From CAVUPF01 sp963803755 (GTDB lineage: Bacteria > Actinomycetota > Thermoleophilia > Solirubrobacterales > 70-9): a stretch of 64,000 nt of DNA. The stretch's first letter is position 1. Every line of letters begins with the position of its first letter. Below are positions 9,182 through 18,483 of this stretch, piece after piece. Position numbers and translations under genes: made by a program. The notes under the pieces are model-generated. The model searched no databases. It was given only the letters and a program-made list of their open reading frames with translations, and had not been told where the DNA came from. The stretch is from contig CAWDNP010000007.1 in assembly GCA_963803755.1 (NCBI GenBank), forward strand, positions 558,001 through 622,000, read 5' to 3'.

Positions 9182-10796
9182 GTGACTTCACACGCTGATG
9201 ATCAGGGGGCCGTTCCGGTCGCCAGAGTGCTTTCGAGCACTCAACTTGAGCTGCTGGCCGAGCACGGTGAGGAGCACGTAGCCAAGGTGGGCGACGCTGT
9301 ATGAGATCGGCGACGCGACCTATCCGTTCATCGCGATCATCGAGGGTGAGGCGGCGATCTTGGACGGCGCAGGGAATGAAATCGTGCGTCATCGCGCGCC
9401 AGGGTTTCTCGGCGAGGTTAACCTTCTTAGCGGGCAGGCGGTATTCGTCACCGCAGTGGTCACTCAGCCGATGCGCTACATCGCCCTCCCGCGCGAGAAG
9501 CTGCGAGCGCTGCTATTCGATGACCCTTCGCTCTCAGATCTGATCCTGGGCGCCTTGGTGGAGCGCCGCGAGCTGCTTCAGCAGCGTCAAGGCATCGGAC
9601 CAGAGATCATCGGCCAGCGCGACTCGCCCGACACGCGCCGGCTGCTGGAGTTCGCGCGAGCCCAGCGGCTCCCCCATACCTGGGTCGATCCCACCGAGAC
9701 GACCGATAGTGCTGACCCGGCGACGGAGCCCTCTGTATCGGCCGTGCCATTGGTGCGACTGCCTGGCGGGGTGGAGCTTCTAAACCCGAGTAACGGTGAG
9801 CTCTCACGGACGCTCGGCATAGGTCTGACGCTCGCGCCGCGCGAGGAAGTCGACCTTCTGATCATCGGTGGCGGCCCTGCAGGACTAGCTGCAGCCGTGT
9901 ACGGCGCCTCCGAGGGATTGGACACGCTGGTCTTGGAGAGCAGCGGTATCGGCGGCCAGGCAGGCACCTCACGCAGGATCGAGAACTACCTGGGCTTCCC
10001 CGCCGGGATCAGCGGCAGCGAATTGACCAGCCGCGCCGCCACCCAGGCACGCAAGTTTGGCGCCCGGCTGGCCTCGCCCTATCGTGCCCAGACACTTCAG
10101 CCCGGCATCGAGCGCCACCTCGTGAGGCTCGACGACGGCGACGAGATCGCCGCACGCGCGGTACTGCTCGCCATGGGCGCCGAATACCGGCGTCTGCCCG
10201 TGGTGGGGCTCGAGGCGTACGAGGGGCTAAGCGTGTTCTATGCCGCCGGGCCGTCAGAGGGTCAGCTCTGCACAGCTCAGCGTGTGGCGGTCGTCGGTGG
10301 GGGCAACTCGGCGGGCCAGGCTGCCGTCTGGCTGGCGCGCGGGGGCGCGCTCGTCACACTCCTGCACCGCCGCGGCGACCTCGGCGAGACGATGTCGCAG
10401 TATCTGATCGACGAGCTTGAGCGCTACGGAGTCGCCGTGCGTGATCGTTCTGAAATCACCAGCCTCCAAGGAGAGCACGGGCGATTGCGGGCGGTCGCGC
10501 TCGCGGACGGGGAGCAGTTGCCGTTCTCTTTTTTGTTCCTGTTTCTGGGCGCTAAGCCGTGTACCGAGTGGCTTGGTGAGGTCCTTGCGCGTGACGCCGA
10601 CGGTTTCATCCTGGCCGGCGCGGACGCTGGCGCAGAGGGCCTTCTTGGAACGAGCGTGCCGGGCGTCTACGCAGCTGGCGACGTGCGCGCAGGCTCGATC
10701 AAGCGCTGCGCGACGGCGGTCGGCGAGGGTGCCGCCGTAGTCCAGTTCGCACACGAGCGACTGGCCCGACTCGCTCGATCCGGTGTGGTTTCCTGA
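9182..10796 (+). CDS. cNMP-binding-domain thioredoxin-reductase-like FAD oxidoreductase, frameshifted near its start
   Basis: The N-terminal 130 residues form a CRP-type cyclic-nucleotide-binding beta barrel (LYEIGDATYPFIAIIEGEA, then APGFLGEVNLLSGQ). After a linker comes a thioredoxin-reductase-like core with an FAD motif (IIGGGPAGLAAAVYGA), GIGGQAGTSRRIENYLGFP, the NAD(P) motif (VAVVGGGNSAGQAA) and GVYAAGDVRAGSIKRCA. The redox CxxC of true thioredoxin reductases is missing; the equivalent position reads EGQLCTAQ with one Cys. The frame breaks near 9296: GTG 9182 starts SHADDQGAVPVARVLSSTQL and runs into a stop at 9299-9301, while LYEIGD continues one base over. Proteins of this fused type exist in other actinobacteria; the substrate is unknown. 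The downstream UspA gene hints at a stress role. Confidence 0.75.
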
Positions 10797-11250
10797 GGCC
10801 ATACGGCGAGACCCACGACGGCGAGTCGAAGAAGACTGAGGAGAACAGTCTGCTCTCCTTGTCACGTCCAGAGCGATAGCGTTGGTCCGAGCGATGGTTT
10901 GCCCGCTTCGTTCGAGAGTGACAGAGCCGACCCGCACACGAAAGGACGGAGATCGATGTCCACATACCAGAGACTGCCGGTTTCGCGGACAAGCGAGCGT
11001 TCACCTAGTGCTCACGCTTGCATCGGACGAACAGCGCGCGCGGTCAGTACTTGCGGTTCGATGAGGGGCGTCTTCGCTCTCGTAAGCGAGGTCCGCTCAG
11101 GAGACAATGCCAAGAAGACAACCTTTGAAGCAACACCCCTCATTGCTTTTCTGGTGTCTCTCTTTGCCTTGTAGGCTGAGGATCTGCTCATGTAGCGTGG
11201 CCGCTCGGCGAAGATTGTGTGCTCATGAGGACCACGATGGGGGATTTGCC
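10797..11250. other. spacer between the oxidoreductase and uspA
   Basis: No family-like coding sequence is visible. A 72-codon open frame from ATG 10956 to 11174 has a fair ribosome site (GGACGGAG, 5 bases upstream) and starts MSTYQRLPVSRTSERS, but its composition is Ser/Arg-rich and it resembles nothing I know. I give it only a slight chance of being expressed. Confidence 0.4.
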
Positions 11251-11709
11251 ATGACTAAACCGGTGTTGTTCTGCTACGACGGATCAGACGGCTCGAGGTC
11301 GGCGCTGCGCGCCGCTGCCGAACTCGTAACGCACCCTGCCGATGCCGTAGTGCTGGCCGTGTGGATGCCCGCAGTGGTCAGCCTAGTTCGAGCTGGCTCG
11401 TTTCTGACCGCCGTCCCTAACGAGGGCGAGATAGACGAGCAAGAGGCCGCCTTCGCGAAACGAATCGCCGAGGAGGGTGCCGCAGACGCCCGCGCGCACG
11501 GCTACAACGCCTCGGCGCGAATCGCGAAAGCCGAGATCTCAGTCGTCGGGACGATTGGCGAGATCGCTCAAGAAATCGACGCTGGACTGATTGTCTGCGG
11601 CCAGCGTGGACGCGGCGCAATCCGCAGCACCCTACTCGGCAGCGTCTCGCATGGACTCTCGACGCACGCGCAACGGCCGGTGCTGATCGTTCCTGACCAC
11701 GCGGGATAA
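11251..11709 (+). CDS. universal stress protein, UspA family
   Basis: A single-domain UspA protein of 152 residues. It opens with the family's first strand (VLFCYDGSDGSRSAL) and carries the ATP-binding pattern G-2x-G-9x-G-S in GQRGRGAIRSTLLGS, followed by VSHGLSTHAQRPVLIVP. Start ATG 11251 is preceded by GGGGGA. UspA proteins bind ATP and modulate stress survival. The gene stands between a cNMP-domain oxidoreductase and an MFS exporter in what looks like an acquired block; spacers are long, so it probably has its own promoter. Confidence 0.9.
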   Translation: MTKPVLFCYDGSDGSRSALRAAAELVTHPADAVVLAVWMPAVVSLVRAGSFLTAVPNEGEIDEQEAAFAKRIAEEGAADARAHGYNASARIAKAEISVVGTIGEIAQEIDAGLIVCGQRGRGAIRSTLLGSVSHGLSTHAQRPVLIVPDHAG

Positions 11710-12010
11710 CTGTCGGCCTCGCAAGTACTCCGGAGCCGCGAAGCTGGACCTGGATGCATGATTACGACATCGCCACGACTTTCCGGTTCCCGGTCACCCC
11801 AGCGCGGGATCGATGCTCGCCGCTGACGCTGCAGGTGGCGTTGACGATCACCGCGCGGTGCGCAGCGGGTCGCGCCTTGTCGCCGGATCGGTGAGAGCGG
11901 CGCTCGCTTATCTGGGTGTTGGAGGTGGGCGGTCTCCGAGCTCGGCTGTGGAGGTGCTGCGGGATGCGGTCGGCCTGTTTTCCGGGGCGCGGTCTGGCAG
12001 CGTGATCTGC
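11710..12010. other. spacer between convergent uspA and the MFS gene
   Basis: No gene, clear terminator or repeat is visible here. The open frames in it lack ribosome sites and family motifs. Confidence 0.5.
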
Positions 12011-13596
12011 TCAATGTGCACCGTCACGCCGAAGTGACAACAGGGTCCGGTAACCAAGATGGCGGTCGCTGGCGCCGCTGACTCTCGACGCGATTGCTGT
12101 TCCGTAATCCACAGCCTTCTTTGGTGCCGAGGAACTGCTCTTCCCCTTTGACGGAAGAATGAGCAGTGCGAGTAGCAGCCCCAGGGCGAAGATTCCTGCG
12201 GCCCAGGCGAACGCGGTGGCGTAGCCGTGGATTGCTGCCGCGTTGATGACTCCGGGCGTCCCAGCGTGGCTGGAAGCGTAGGCGGCGGTCGCGCTGGCGA
12301 AGATTGTGCTCAACAGCGCGGTGCCAACCGAGCCGCCTACCTGCTGGGAGGTGTTGACCATCGCGGAGGCGACGCCAGCCTCGGAGCTGTCGATTCCGAG
12401 CGTGGCGGTGCTGAAGGCGGGTGCGAAGATGCAGCCCATTCCGAGGCCGGTGATGACCAGTGCGGGCAGGACGTGGCTTGCGTAGCTGGCGCCGGGGGAG
12501 AGGCGGGTTAGCAGGAGCATCGCGATCAATCCGAGCGTCATCCCGACGGCAACCAGTGGCTTGGCGCCTGTGCGGTAGAGCAGCTTGGTCTGCACCGTCG
12601 TGGAGGTGACGACGAGCGCGGCGGTCATCGGCAGGAACGACAGGCCGGTCTTGATGGGAGAGAAGCCGAGATTCTCTTGCATGTAGTAGGTCAAGAAGAG
12701 GAAGACCGCGAAGACCCCGGCGCCCGCTAGCAGGATCGACAGGTAGGCGCCGCCACGGGCGCGGTCCCTCACGATGTGTAGCGGGAGGAGGGGATCCGCC
12801 TTGCGGCGCTCGACTGCCACGAACGCGGCGAGCAGGACCACGCTGGCGGCGAGCGAGACGATCGTCAGCGGCGTCGTCCACGAGTGCGTCTCGGCATTGG
12901 AGAACCCGTAGACCAGCGCGAACAGGCCCCCGCCGGCGAGTAGGACACCTGGGATGTCGATACGCGGGCGTCCCTCGGGGGGATGGTTTTGCAAGAGCCT
13001 CAGCGCCACAAGGACGGTCGGTAGCGCGATCAGCAGGTTGACGTACAAACACCACCTCCACGACAGCGTTTGCGTAAGCACCCCGCCGAGGATCAGGCCG
13101 ACCGACGCACCGCCACCGGCAATCGCGCCGAAGATGCCAAACGCCTTCGCCCGATCGGGCGAACCGGCGAACGTGACCGTCAGCAGCGATAGCGCCGACG
13201 GCGCTAGCAGTGCGCCGAAGGCACCCTGCAGCGCCCGCGCGCCGACGAGCATCCCGAAGGATTGCGCCAGCCCTCCGATCGCGGAGGCCACCGCGAAGCC
13301 GATGAGCCCCGCGATGAACGTCCACTTGCGCCCAAACAGATCCCCAAGCTTTCCCCCAGCAGCAAAAGGCTGCCGAACGCCAGCGCGTATGCGGTGACGA
13401 CCCATTGCCGGCTATCGGTGGAGAAGCCCAACGACCGCTGCGCTGAGGGCAGCGCGATGTTCACGATCGTCGCATCGAGTACGACCATCAGCTGCGCGAC
13501 ACCGAGCAGGGCCAGGACCGCCCAACGGCGATCCCCGGACGCAGAGCTCGCTGCGGCCGTCACCGGTGAGACCCCGATACGCTCGCTACTCGCCAT
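12011..13596 (-). CDS. DHA2 (EmrB/QacA-type) MFS drug exporter, one frameshift
   Basis: The protein opens at ATG 13596 with a cytoplasmic segment and then helix 1 carrying the DHA2 signature LDATIVNIALPSAQRSL. It continues through motif A (GKLGDLFGRK) and roughly fourteen membrane helices, ending with a basic tail. The family pumps drugs, dyes or metabolites out of the cell using the proton gradient. At 13353-13357 the frame breaks: the plus strand has five C where six are needed to read LLLLGGKLGDLFGRK through. This is a homopolymer indel, so a base-calling error is as likely as a real mutation. It runs convergently with uspA. The substrate cannot be inferred. Confidence 0.85.
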
Positions 13597-13760
13597 TTGA
13601 CGGCATCTACGCTACGCGACAATCGCCCGGCTGGTCTCGCCGGCAGCTAGAGTCCTCCCGTCTGACGCAGGTGAGGCTTGGGCGTCTATGTGGTTCCAGA
13701 TCGACGGGTCGAACCCGCGTCGCCGATCCCGAGTCCACAACAGCCAGCCGAGGTCAAGAC

Positions 13761-13950
13761 ATGAGCGCCGCCTCCAAGCCTGTACTCCTCGTGACCCGGC
13801 CGCCGCTGCCCACGGAGGTGACTGAGCGCGTAAACCGCGACTTCATTGTGAGGCTGGCCGAGACACCTGAGTCCCTCATCTCCGACGGCCTCCTTGAACT
13901 GGCAGATGGCGCACCTGGGCTTCTCGTGAGCCCCGCCGACCGGATCGACG
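13761..13950 (+). pseudogene. N-terminal scrap of a D-2-hydroxyacid dehydrogenase
   Basis: ATG 13761 begins ASKPVLLVTRPPLP, followed by LISDGLLELADGAPGLLVSP. This matches the first strand and helix pattern of glyoxylate/hydroxypyruvate reductase-type D-2-hydroxyacid dehydrogenases, which reduce 2-keto acids with NAD(P)H. Only about 63 residues remain of a usual 310 or more. The NAD-binding and catalytic domains are absent, and the sequence becomes antisense to the HAD gene at about 13951. The open frame runs on to 14363, but that part is only the complement of the HAD gene. This is deletion debris, not a base-calling artefact. Confidence 0.6.
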
Positions 13951-13955
13951 CCCGG

Positions 13956-14630
13956 TCAGAGCGGCAGGCCCTCCTCAAGCGAGGCGATCGCGTGGTCGGC
14001 GCCCGCCTCGCGAAGCTGCTCGGCGGTGAAGTTGTGACTGCCGACACCGATGCACTCGATACCGGCGGCGTGGGCGCCCTTGACGTCGAGCGGGGTGTCG
14101 CCGACGGTGATCGCCTGCCCCGGTTCGATCTCGGCGCCGAAGACAAGCTCGGCGCGCTTCAGCGCGATCTTCGTCACCTCGGAGCGTTCGGTCGAATCCG
14201 AGCCATAGCCGCCAAAGGAGAAGAAGCGGTTGAGCTTCGCCCGGTGGAGCTTGATGTGCGCCGCGGCTTCGGTGTTGCCGGTGACCAGGCCGACCAGGTA
14301 ACCCCCGTCGATCAGTTCGGGGAGGAGCTTCTCGACCCCCGCCAACACGCGGTAGCCCTCTGATTTCTCGACCGTCTGGTGAAGAAAGTAGAGGCGACGC
14401 TCCATCAGCTTCGTGAACTCCTTGCGCTCGGGCTCGCGGTGCAGGACCGCTTCGAAGGTCTTCCGCCCCACCTCCGGGTCGGTCATGCCGGAGTCGGTGA
14501 ACTTGCCGATGTCGGCCGCGATCCCGTAGAGCTCGTCGAACGCCAGGCGCCAGGAGGCCGCGCCGGCGCCGCCGGTGTCGATCAGCGTGCCGTCGATGTC
14601 GAAGAGGATTGCCAGGCGCTCGGCAGCCAT
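13956..14630 (-). CDS. HAD-superfamily phosphatase (phosphoglycolate phosphatase-like)
   Basis: From ATG 14630 the protein is 224 residues. HAD motif I is LFDIDGTLIDT near the N-terminus, with both catalytic Asp present. Motif II is LVTGN, a Lys follows in the VTKIALKRAEL region, and motif IV is AITVGDTPLDVKGAHAAG. A helical cap with DSGMTDPEVGRK lies between motifs I and II. Such enzymes hydrolyse small phosphate esters such as phosphoglycolate; the substrate here is not determinable. The gene is intact but lies between two dehydrogenase scraps, within 10 bases of one and 70 of the other. Confidence 0.85.
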   Translation of the reverse strand: MAAERLAILFDIDGTLIDTGGAGAASWRLAFDELYGIAADIGKFTDSGMTDPEVGRKTFEAVLHREPERKEFTKLMERRLYFLHQTVEKSEGYRVLAGVEKLLPELIDGGYLVGLVTGNTEAAAHIKLHRAKLNRFFSFGGYGSDSTERSEVTKIALKRAELVFGAEIEPGQAITVGDTPLDVKGAHAAGIECIGVGSHNFTAEQLREAGADHAIASLEEGLPL

Positions 14631-14699
14631 CGCCGCCAATCTAGCGCCGGCCCAGCGGTGAGAAGTTAAGGGGCGGCTCCTTCGCTTTGCGGATCCGGT

Positions 14700-14887
14700 C
14701 GCGACATGGTGCTCCAAAACAACGTCGTCCTCGGATCGGTGAACGCCAACCGGTACCACTACCGGACAGCGGCCGAGGCTCTCGCCAACTCCGACCGCGA
14801 CTGGCTGGAGCGCTTCATCACCCGCAGGGTGCCGCTGGAGAGCTATCGGCAGGCGCTAGAGAGCCAGGCCGACGACGTCAAGGTCGT
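14700..14887 (+). pseudogene. C-terminal scrap of a glucose 1-dehydrogenase-like zinc dehydrogenase
   Basis: The segment reads RDMVLQNNVVLGSVNANRYHY and continues DWLERFITRRVPLESYRQAL, ending DDVKVV. This is the C-terminal signature of glucose 1-dehydrogenase-type MDR proteins, in which VLQNNVVLGSVNAN is highly characteristic. Only about 60 of some 350 residues remain. The scrap runs straight into a tRNA 3' fragment at 14888, so the dehydrogenase gene end and the tRNA end are fused. I infer a recombination or element excision here. Confidence 0.65.
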
Positions 14888-14919
14888 GAAGGTTGTGGGT
14901 TCGAGTCCCATCAGCCGCT
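14888..14919 (+). repeat. tRNA 3'-end fragment, copy 2 of the 32-bp direct repeat
   Basis: This copy differs from 8618-8649 at one base (T for C in the variable region). It again contains only the T arm and 3' acceptor strand. The distance between copies is 6270 bases, in direct orientation. The 5' neighbour here is a truncated dehydrogenase gene, not the 5' part of a tRNA. Confidence 0.7.
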
Positions 14920-14933
14920 TTCGAGAAGTCCGC

Positions 14934-17072
14934 TCATGGGCAGGAATGAGGATTCAGCGAACCCTCGACCCGGTAGGCGTAGACCGTCTGAGGGAAAGCG
15001 TGCTCGGTGCGGATCCTCCTCAGCGTTGGATCTCCACGCACCCATTCATGGATTGGGAAGTGCTTTCGTTCGGGCGAGTTGTCCCCGAACTCGGTAATTA
15101 CGAGGTAGTCGTAATGGCCGCGATCGATCAGTGTGCGGAACGCGGGGCAGCTCGGCGCCACTAGGTAGGCGCCGTGTGGACCCGACTCGCCTATGTACTG
15201 GACCCAGTTCGAGGAATCGTCGCCCGCAAAGAGGCCCTGATCGAAGAAGAGCTCACCGCCACCGGCCAGGGCAATCCGCTGGTCGTGCAGATTGCGCGCC
15301 CAGGCGAAGATCTTGACCGGCCCTTCACCCTCTCGTGCGCGTAACGTCTTGATCGTGTAGTGACTACGCAAGTAGCGGACCTGCTCTGTGCGGCCGAGGG
15401 CCACTGCGGGCACAATCATCGAGACTGCCAGGAGCATCGCGAGCGGCTGGCTGAGTCCCTTTGCTGACCGAAGCCAGCTGGCGGCGACCGGCATGAGGAC
15501 CAGCGCCAGCGCGATGAACAGGGCTCCGACGAGGAAGCGCGCTTCCCACGTGCCGGTCGAGGCTACCGTGAGGGCGAAGACGACGCTGAGGAAGGCGAGC
15601 GTCACTCCGATTCGCCTAGTGCTTTCGCGCAGCGGTCCGGCCAGCGGAAGCAGCGCCAGCGCCAGCGCGATTCCGGGCAGCAGGTAGCGCGTATTGGTGA
15701 GAAAGCCGTGAGGTTGTCCCGATGCGCCTGCTGCGGTGAGCGGTGTGAAGACGTAGACGACCGCGGTGACAAGGGCGGCGAGGCCGAGCGCCTTAATGAT
15801 TGGATCGCGTAGCCGGACGATGGCCCAGATCACTGCCGCGAGAGCCATCGCGAGGACCAGCGGGTAAAGCAGCCCCAGCGCCTCCCGTAGCTTGGGCAGG
15901 AACCAGATCCGGTAGAGACGGGCGTCGAAGAGGTAGTGCGCGATGCTGTACGGAGCGCGCGGGTAAAGCTGCATCTGGTTGGGGTGAGGGAGGTGGATCG
16001 GCCCGATGCTGTGCATCTGGGGGATCGGATTGCCGCTGTGAGCGAGGTTGCGCAGGTACCAGTATCCGCCGGTCAGCAGCTCCGAGCCAAGCAGGATCGC
16101 TGCCTCGGCCGCCCGATTGCCGCGCCTTCGCAGGACGATCGCGACGAGAGCGACCAGCGTTGCGGCCGCGACTGGCGCGAGTATCGTCAACTTCACCGAG
16201 ACAGCTAGCCCGCCAGTCAGCCCGGCGAGGGCCAGCGGACCTCGACCGCCGGCTCGGTACCCATCGGCAAGTAGGGCGGCGAAGGCAATCAGCAGCGCGA
16301 TCCCCATCGCGTCATTGCGTGCCTCTCCTGCCTGTGTCAGGAGCAACACCCCCGAATCGAGGGCGATCGCGGCCGCGACCAGCGTCGCCGGCCCGACCCC
16401 GAAGGGTCTGCCGATGCAGTACGCGGCTAGCAGTCCGAGGGCCAGCCAGCCGATGTTGATCAGCGGCGAGAGCCAGTCGCTCTTGAAGATGATGATGCCC
16501 ACCGAGCCCAACAGCTCCGAGCTGGCCGGATAGAACCAGGTGGTGAGCGCCAGCGGATCGGTGAAGAGCAGGCCCCAGGTCGAGTGCGACTCGGCGAAGC
16601 GCACTGAGAATGGCAGGTGGTACCAGGTCGAGTCGCCGCTGAAGATGCCGCGGCCCAGATCGTGCTGGGAGGGGATGCTCCACTCGCCGACAGCTACCGC
16701 GGCGACGATCGCCGCCAGCACCAGCGCCCAGGCGGGAACGGGAGGGAGCTGCGCCGGCTCGATGCTGCTCGGCGCCATTAGCCGGCCGACTCCGGCCGCG
16801 GTGAGGCCGACCGCTACGCATGAGGTGACCATCCAGCCCTCGCGCAGCAGCCCGAAGCTGCCGATTAGCTGCAGCGTGACGATCAACATTGATAGCGCCA
16901 GCACGATCTCGGCGAGTCGCGCCTGCGCGCCCGTATAGGAGGGCGCGATCCAGCACCGCAGCCAGTACGCGCCGAGTCCCAGTGCGGCCAGCATGGCTCC
17001 GAGCAACCCGACGCCCGCCAGGTAGCTGTCGAGGCTTGGGCTCACGGCTGCCGCATGTAGGGCCGGCCGCAT
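14934..17072 (-). CDS. large polytopic membrane protein, GT-C glycosyltransferase-like
   Basis: From ATG 17072 the protein has about 712 residues; a TTG at 17123 would add 17. It has about a dozen or more hydrophobic helices and a soluble C-terminal domain of roughly 130 residues. A luminal loop after the early helices contains IFSGDSTWYHLPFSVRFAES. This resembles the Asp-containing first loop of GT-C enzymes that use polyprenyl-phosphate sugars. The C-terminal part (VKIFAWARNLHDQRIALAGG, YDYLVITEFG) is typical of actinobacterial envelope glycosyltransferase-like proteins. A protein of similar plan is encoded at 32445-34214. Sugar transfer to cell-envelope glycans is the likely role, but donor and acceptor are unknown. 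Confidence 0.6.
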   Translation of the reverse strand: MRPALHAAAVSPSLDSYLAGVGLLGAMLAALGLGAYWLRCWIAPSYTGAQARLAEIVLALSMLIVTLQLIGSFGLLREGWMVTSCVAVGLTAAGVGRLMAPSSIEPAQLPPVPAWALVLAAIVAAVAVGEWSIPSQHDLGRGIFSGDSTWYHLPFSVRFAESHSTWGLLFTDPLALTTWFYPASSELLGSVGIIIFKSDWLSPLINIGWLALGLLAAYCIGRPFGVGPATLVAAAIALDSGVLLLTQAGEARNDAMGIALLIAFAALLADGYRAGGRGPLALAGLTGGLAVSVKLTILAPVAAATLVALVAIVLRRRGNRAAEAAILLGSELLTGGYWYLRNLAHSGNPIPQMHSIGPIHLPHPNQMQLYPRAPYSIAHYLFDARLYRIWFLPKLREALGLLYPLVLAMALAAVIWAIVRLRDPIIKALGLAALVTAVVYVFTPLTAAGASGQPHGFLTNTRYLLPGIALALALLPLAGPLRESTRRIGVTLAFLSVVFALTVASTGTWEARFLVGALFIALALVLMPVAASWLRSAKGLSQPLAMLLAVSMIVPAVALGRTEQVRYLRSHYTIKTLRAREGEGPVKIFAWARNLHDQRIALAGGGELFFDQGLFAGDDSSNWVQYIGESGPHGAYLVAPSCPAFRTLIDRGHYDYLVITEFGDNSPERKHFPIHEWVRGDPTLRRIRTEHAFPQTVYAYRVEGSLNPHSCP

Positions 17073-17244
17073 ATCGGGAGAAATGCTAGCTCCGGTGGAG
17101 CGTCGCCGGGTATGAGATCTCAATGAAGGAATGTGCCGCCGCGTTCTCAGCTAGCCGTCGCGATGCCCCTGCTCGCTGGCAAGCAGGGGGAGAGGATTGC
17201 CGGCGCTGCTATGTCGATTCCTACAGCTGGGCCTGCTGCTGCGA

Positions 17245-17942
17245 TCAAGACTGCTCGGGCGTCCTGACCGCGCTCGGGTTAGCGAGTGTGGTCGTGGCGC
17301 GCACGGTTCGCCAGGAGTCCTGAGTGATCTTGAGGATCACCGCGGTGATCCCGAGGCCGATCAGCGGGTCGGCGACTGGCAATCCGAGTGCGACGAACGC
17401 GGCGGTGGCGACGACAGCCAAGCTGACGTAAGAGCCGGCGCGAGCGTGGTTGCCGTCAGCGATAAGCGCCGGGCTGTTGAGCCTATGACCGGCACGGGTG
17501 CGAACCCCGGCCGCCACCCAGTTTCCGGCGAAACCAATCAGTCCAGCCAGCGCCAGGGCGGCCAGATGGGTTGGGGTCTGAGGATGGACCAGACGGGAGA
17601 TCGCCTCGAATCCAGCGACGCAGGCCGAGAAGAAGATCGCGACCACGACGAAGAGGCCGGTCCAGCGCTCGGCTCGCGCGGAGCGCAACAGGAAGGCGAT
17701 GGCGAGCGGGATTGCTGTGCCTGCGTCGCCGAAGTTGTGGATCAGGTCGGCCAGCAGGGCGATGCTGTCGCTAGCGACGAAGATAACCGTCTGAGCGCAG
17801 GCCGCGAGCCCCAGCACTGCAAGGGAGAGTCAACCGCCACCAACCCCTCCCGCGAGCGCTTGACGGTCTCGTCGATGAGGCCATGGGAGTGCCCATGGCC
17901 GTTATGGCGATGGTCGCCCCCATGCTGAAGCGATTGGTGCAA
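17245..17942 (-). CDS. cation diffusion facilitator (CzcD-like) metal transporter, frameshifted
   Basis: The start is TTG 17942. The N-terminus is His-rich (HGGDHRHNGHGHSHG), as expected of a zinc/cobalt CDF antiporter. The membrane part carries the CDF metal-site motif SIALLADLIHNFGDA (helix II) and ALIADGNHARAGSYVS (helix V, HxxxD-type site with H and D). The frame breaks at about 17826-17833, between GLVAV and LSLAVLGLAACAQ; one base is missing relative to a continuous read. Length after repair is about 230 residues, short for CDF because the cytoplasmic C-terminal domain is mostly absent. CDF proteins export divalent metals in exchange for protons. Confidence 0.8.
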
Positions 17943-17972
17943 ATGTCAACGGGATACTCTATGGCCGTCACC

Positions 17973-18215
17973 ATGGACGACCGACAAGTCCTCAATCGCA
18001 TCGACGAGCTGGTACAGGAAGAGGAGAGTCTCCTCGGCCGGCACGAGGGCGAGGGCCTTAGCAATGAGGAGCATGTCCGCCTCGCTGAGCTCAAAGTCCA
18101 GCTCGACGAGGCATGGGACTTCCTGCGCCAGCGCCGCGCCCTGCGCCAGTACGGCTTCGACCCCGAGGACGCCAGCCTCCGTGGCCCCGGCACGGTTGAG
18201 AGTTACGAGGCCTGA
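17973..18215 (+). CDS. DUF2630 family protein
   Basis: An 80-residue protein from ATG 17973 (DDRQVLNRIDELVQEEE), with the helical charged core EGLSNEEHVRLAELKVQL and the family's C-terminal block DFLRQRRALRQYGFDPEDA. DUF2630 proteins are small, widespread in actinobacteria and have no known function. The open frame reaches upstream to 17883, but that part only mirrors the His-rich start of the divergent CDF gene. The two starts lie 30 bases apart back to back, so they may share a promoter region. Confidence 0.85.
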   Translation: MDDRQVLNRIDELVQEEESLLGRHEGEGLSNEEHVRLAELKVQLDEAWDFLRQRRALRQYGFDPEDASLRGPGTVESYEA

Positions 18216-18360
18216 GGCCCCCGCTACGCTTCACCTCGCCTCGGGTGATCGTCGCGGGCCGGTCGGACATCGGCCCACCCTCGCGCAGGGCCGGGGAGCC
18301 ATGCTTCGCCGCTTGCGGGAGCCGCCGCCGACGAGGCGACGAGGATGGGTGCTCGCCCCA

Positions 18361-18431
18361 AGGCGCCTACCGGAATCGAACCGGTGTAGACGGTTTTGCA
18401 GACCGCCGCGTAGCCACTCCGCCAAGGCGCC
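18361..18431 (-). tRNA. tRNA-Cys (anticodon GCA)
   Basis: The minus strand folds as a full cloverleaf. The acceptor stem is GGCGCCT/AGGCGCC with discriminator T. The anticodon arm is GCGGT-CTGCAAA-ACCGT, giving anticodon GCA. The T arm is ACCGG-TTCGATT-CCGGT. CCA is not encoded. It is flanked by DUF2630 and a leuA scrap. Confidence 0.93.
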
Positions 18432-18483
18432 GTAAAGCGAAGCCTAGCCGGGCCACGGGAAGGGGCACCGCCCTCCTGGGCCG

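Noticed and set aside
13680..13720. tRNA-like GACGGGTCGAACCCGCGTC near 13710
   Set aside because: A short stem around TTCGA exists on the minus strand, but the loop length and the rest of the cloverleaf do not fit a tRNA.
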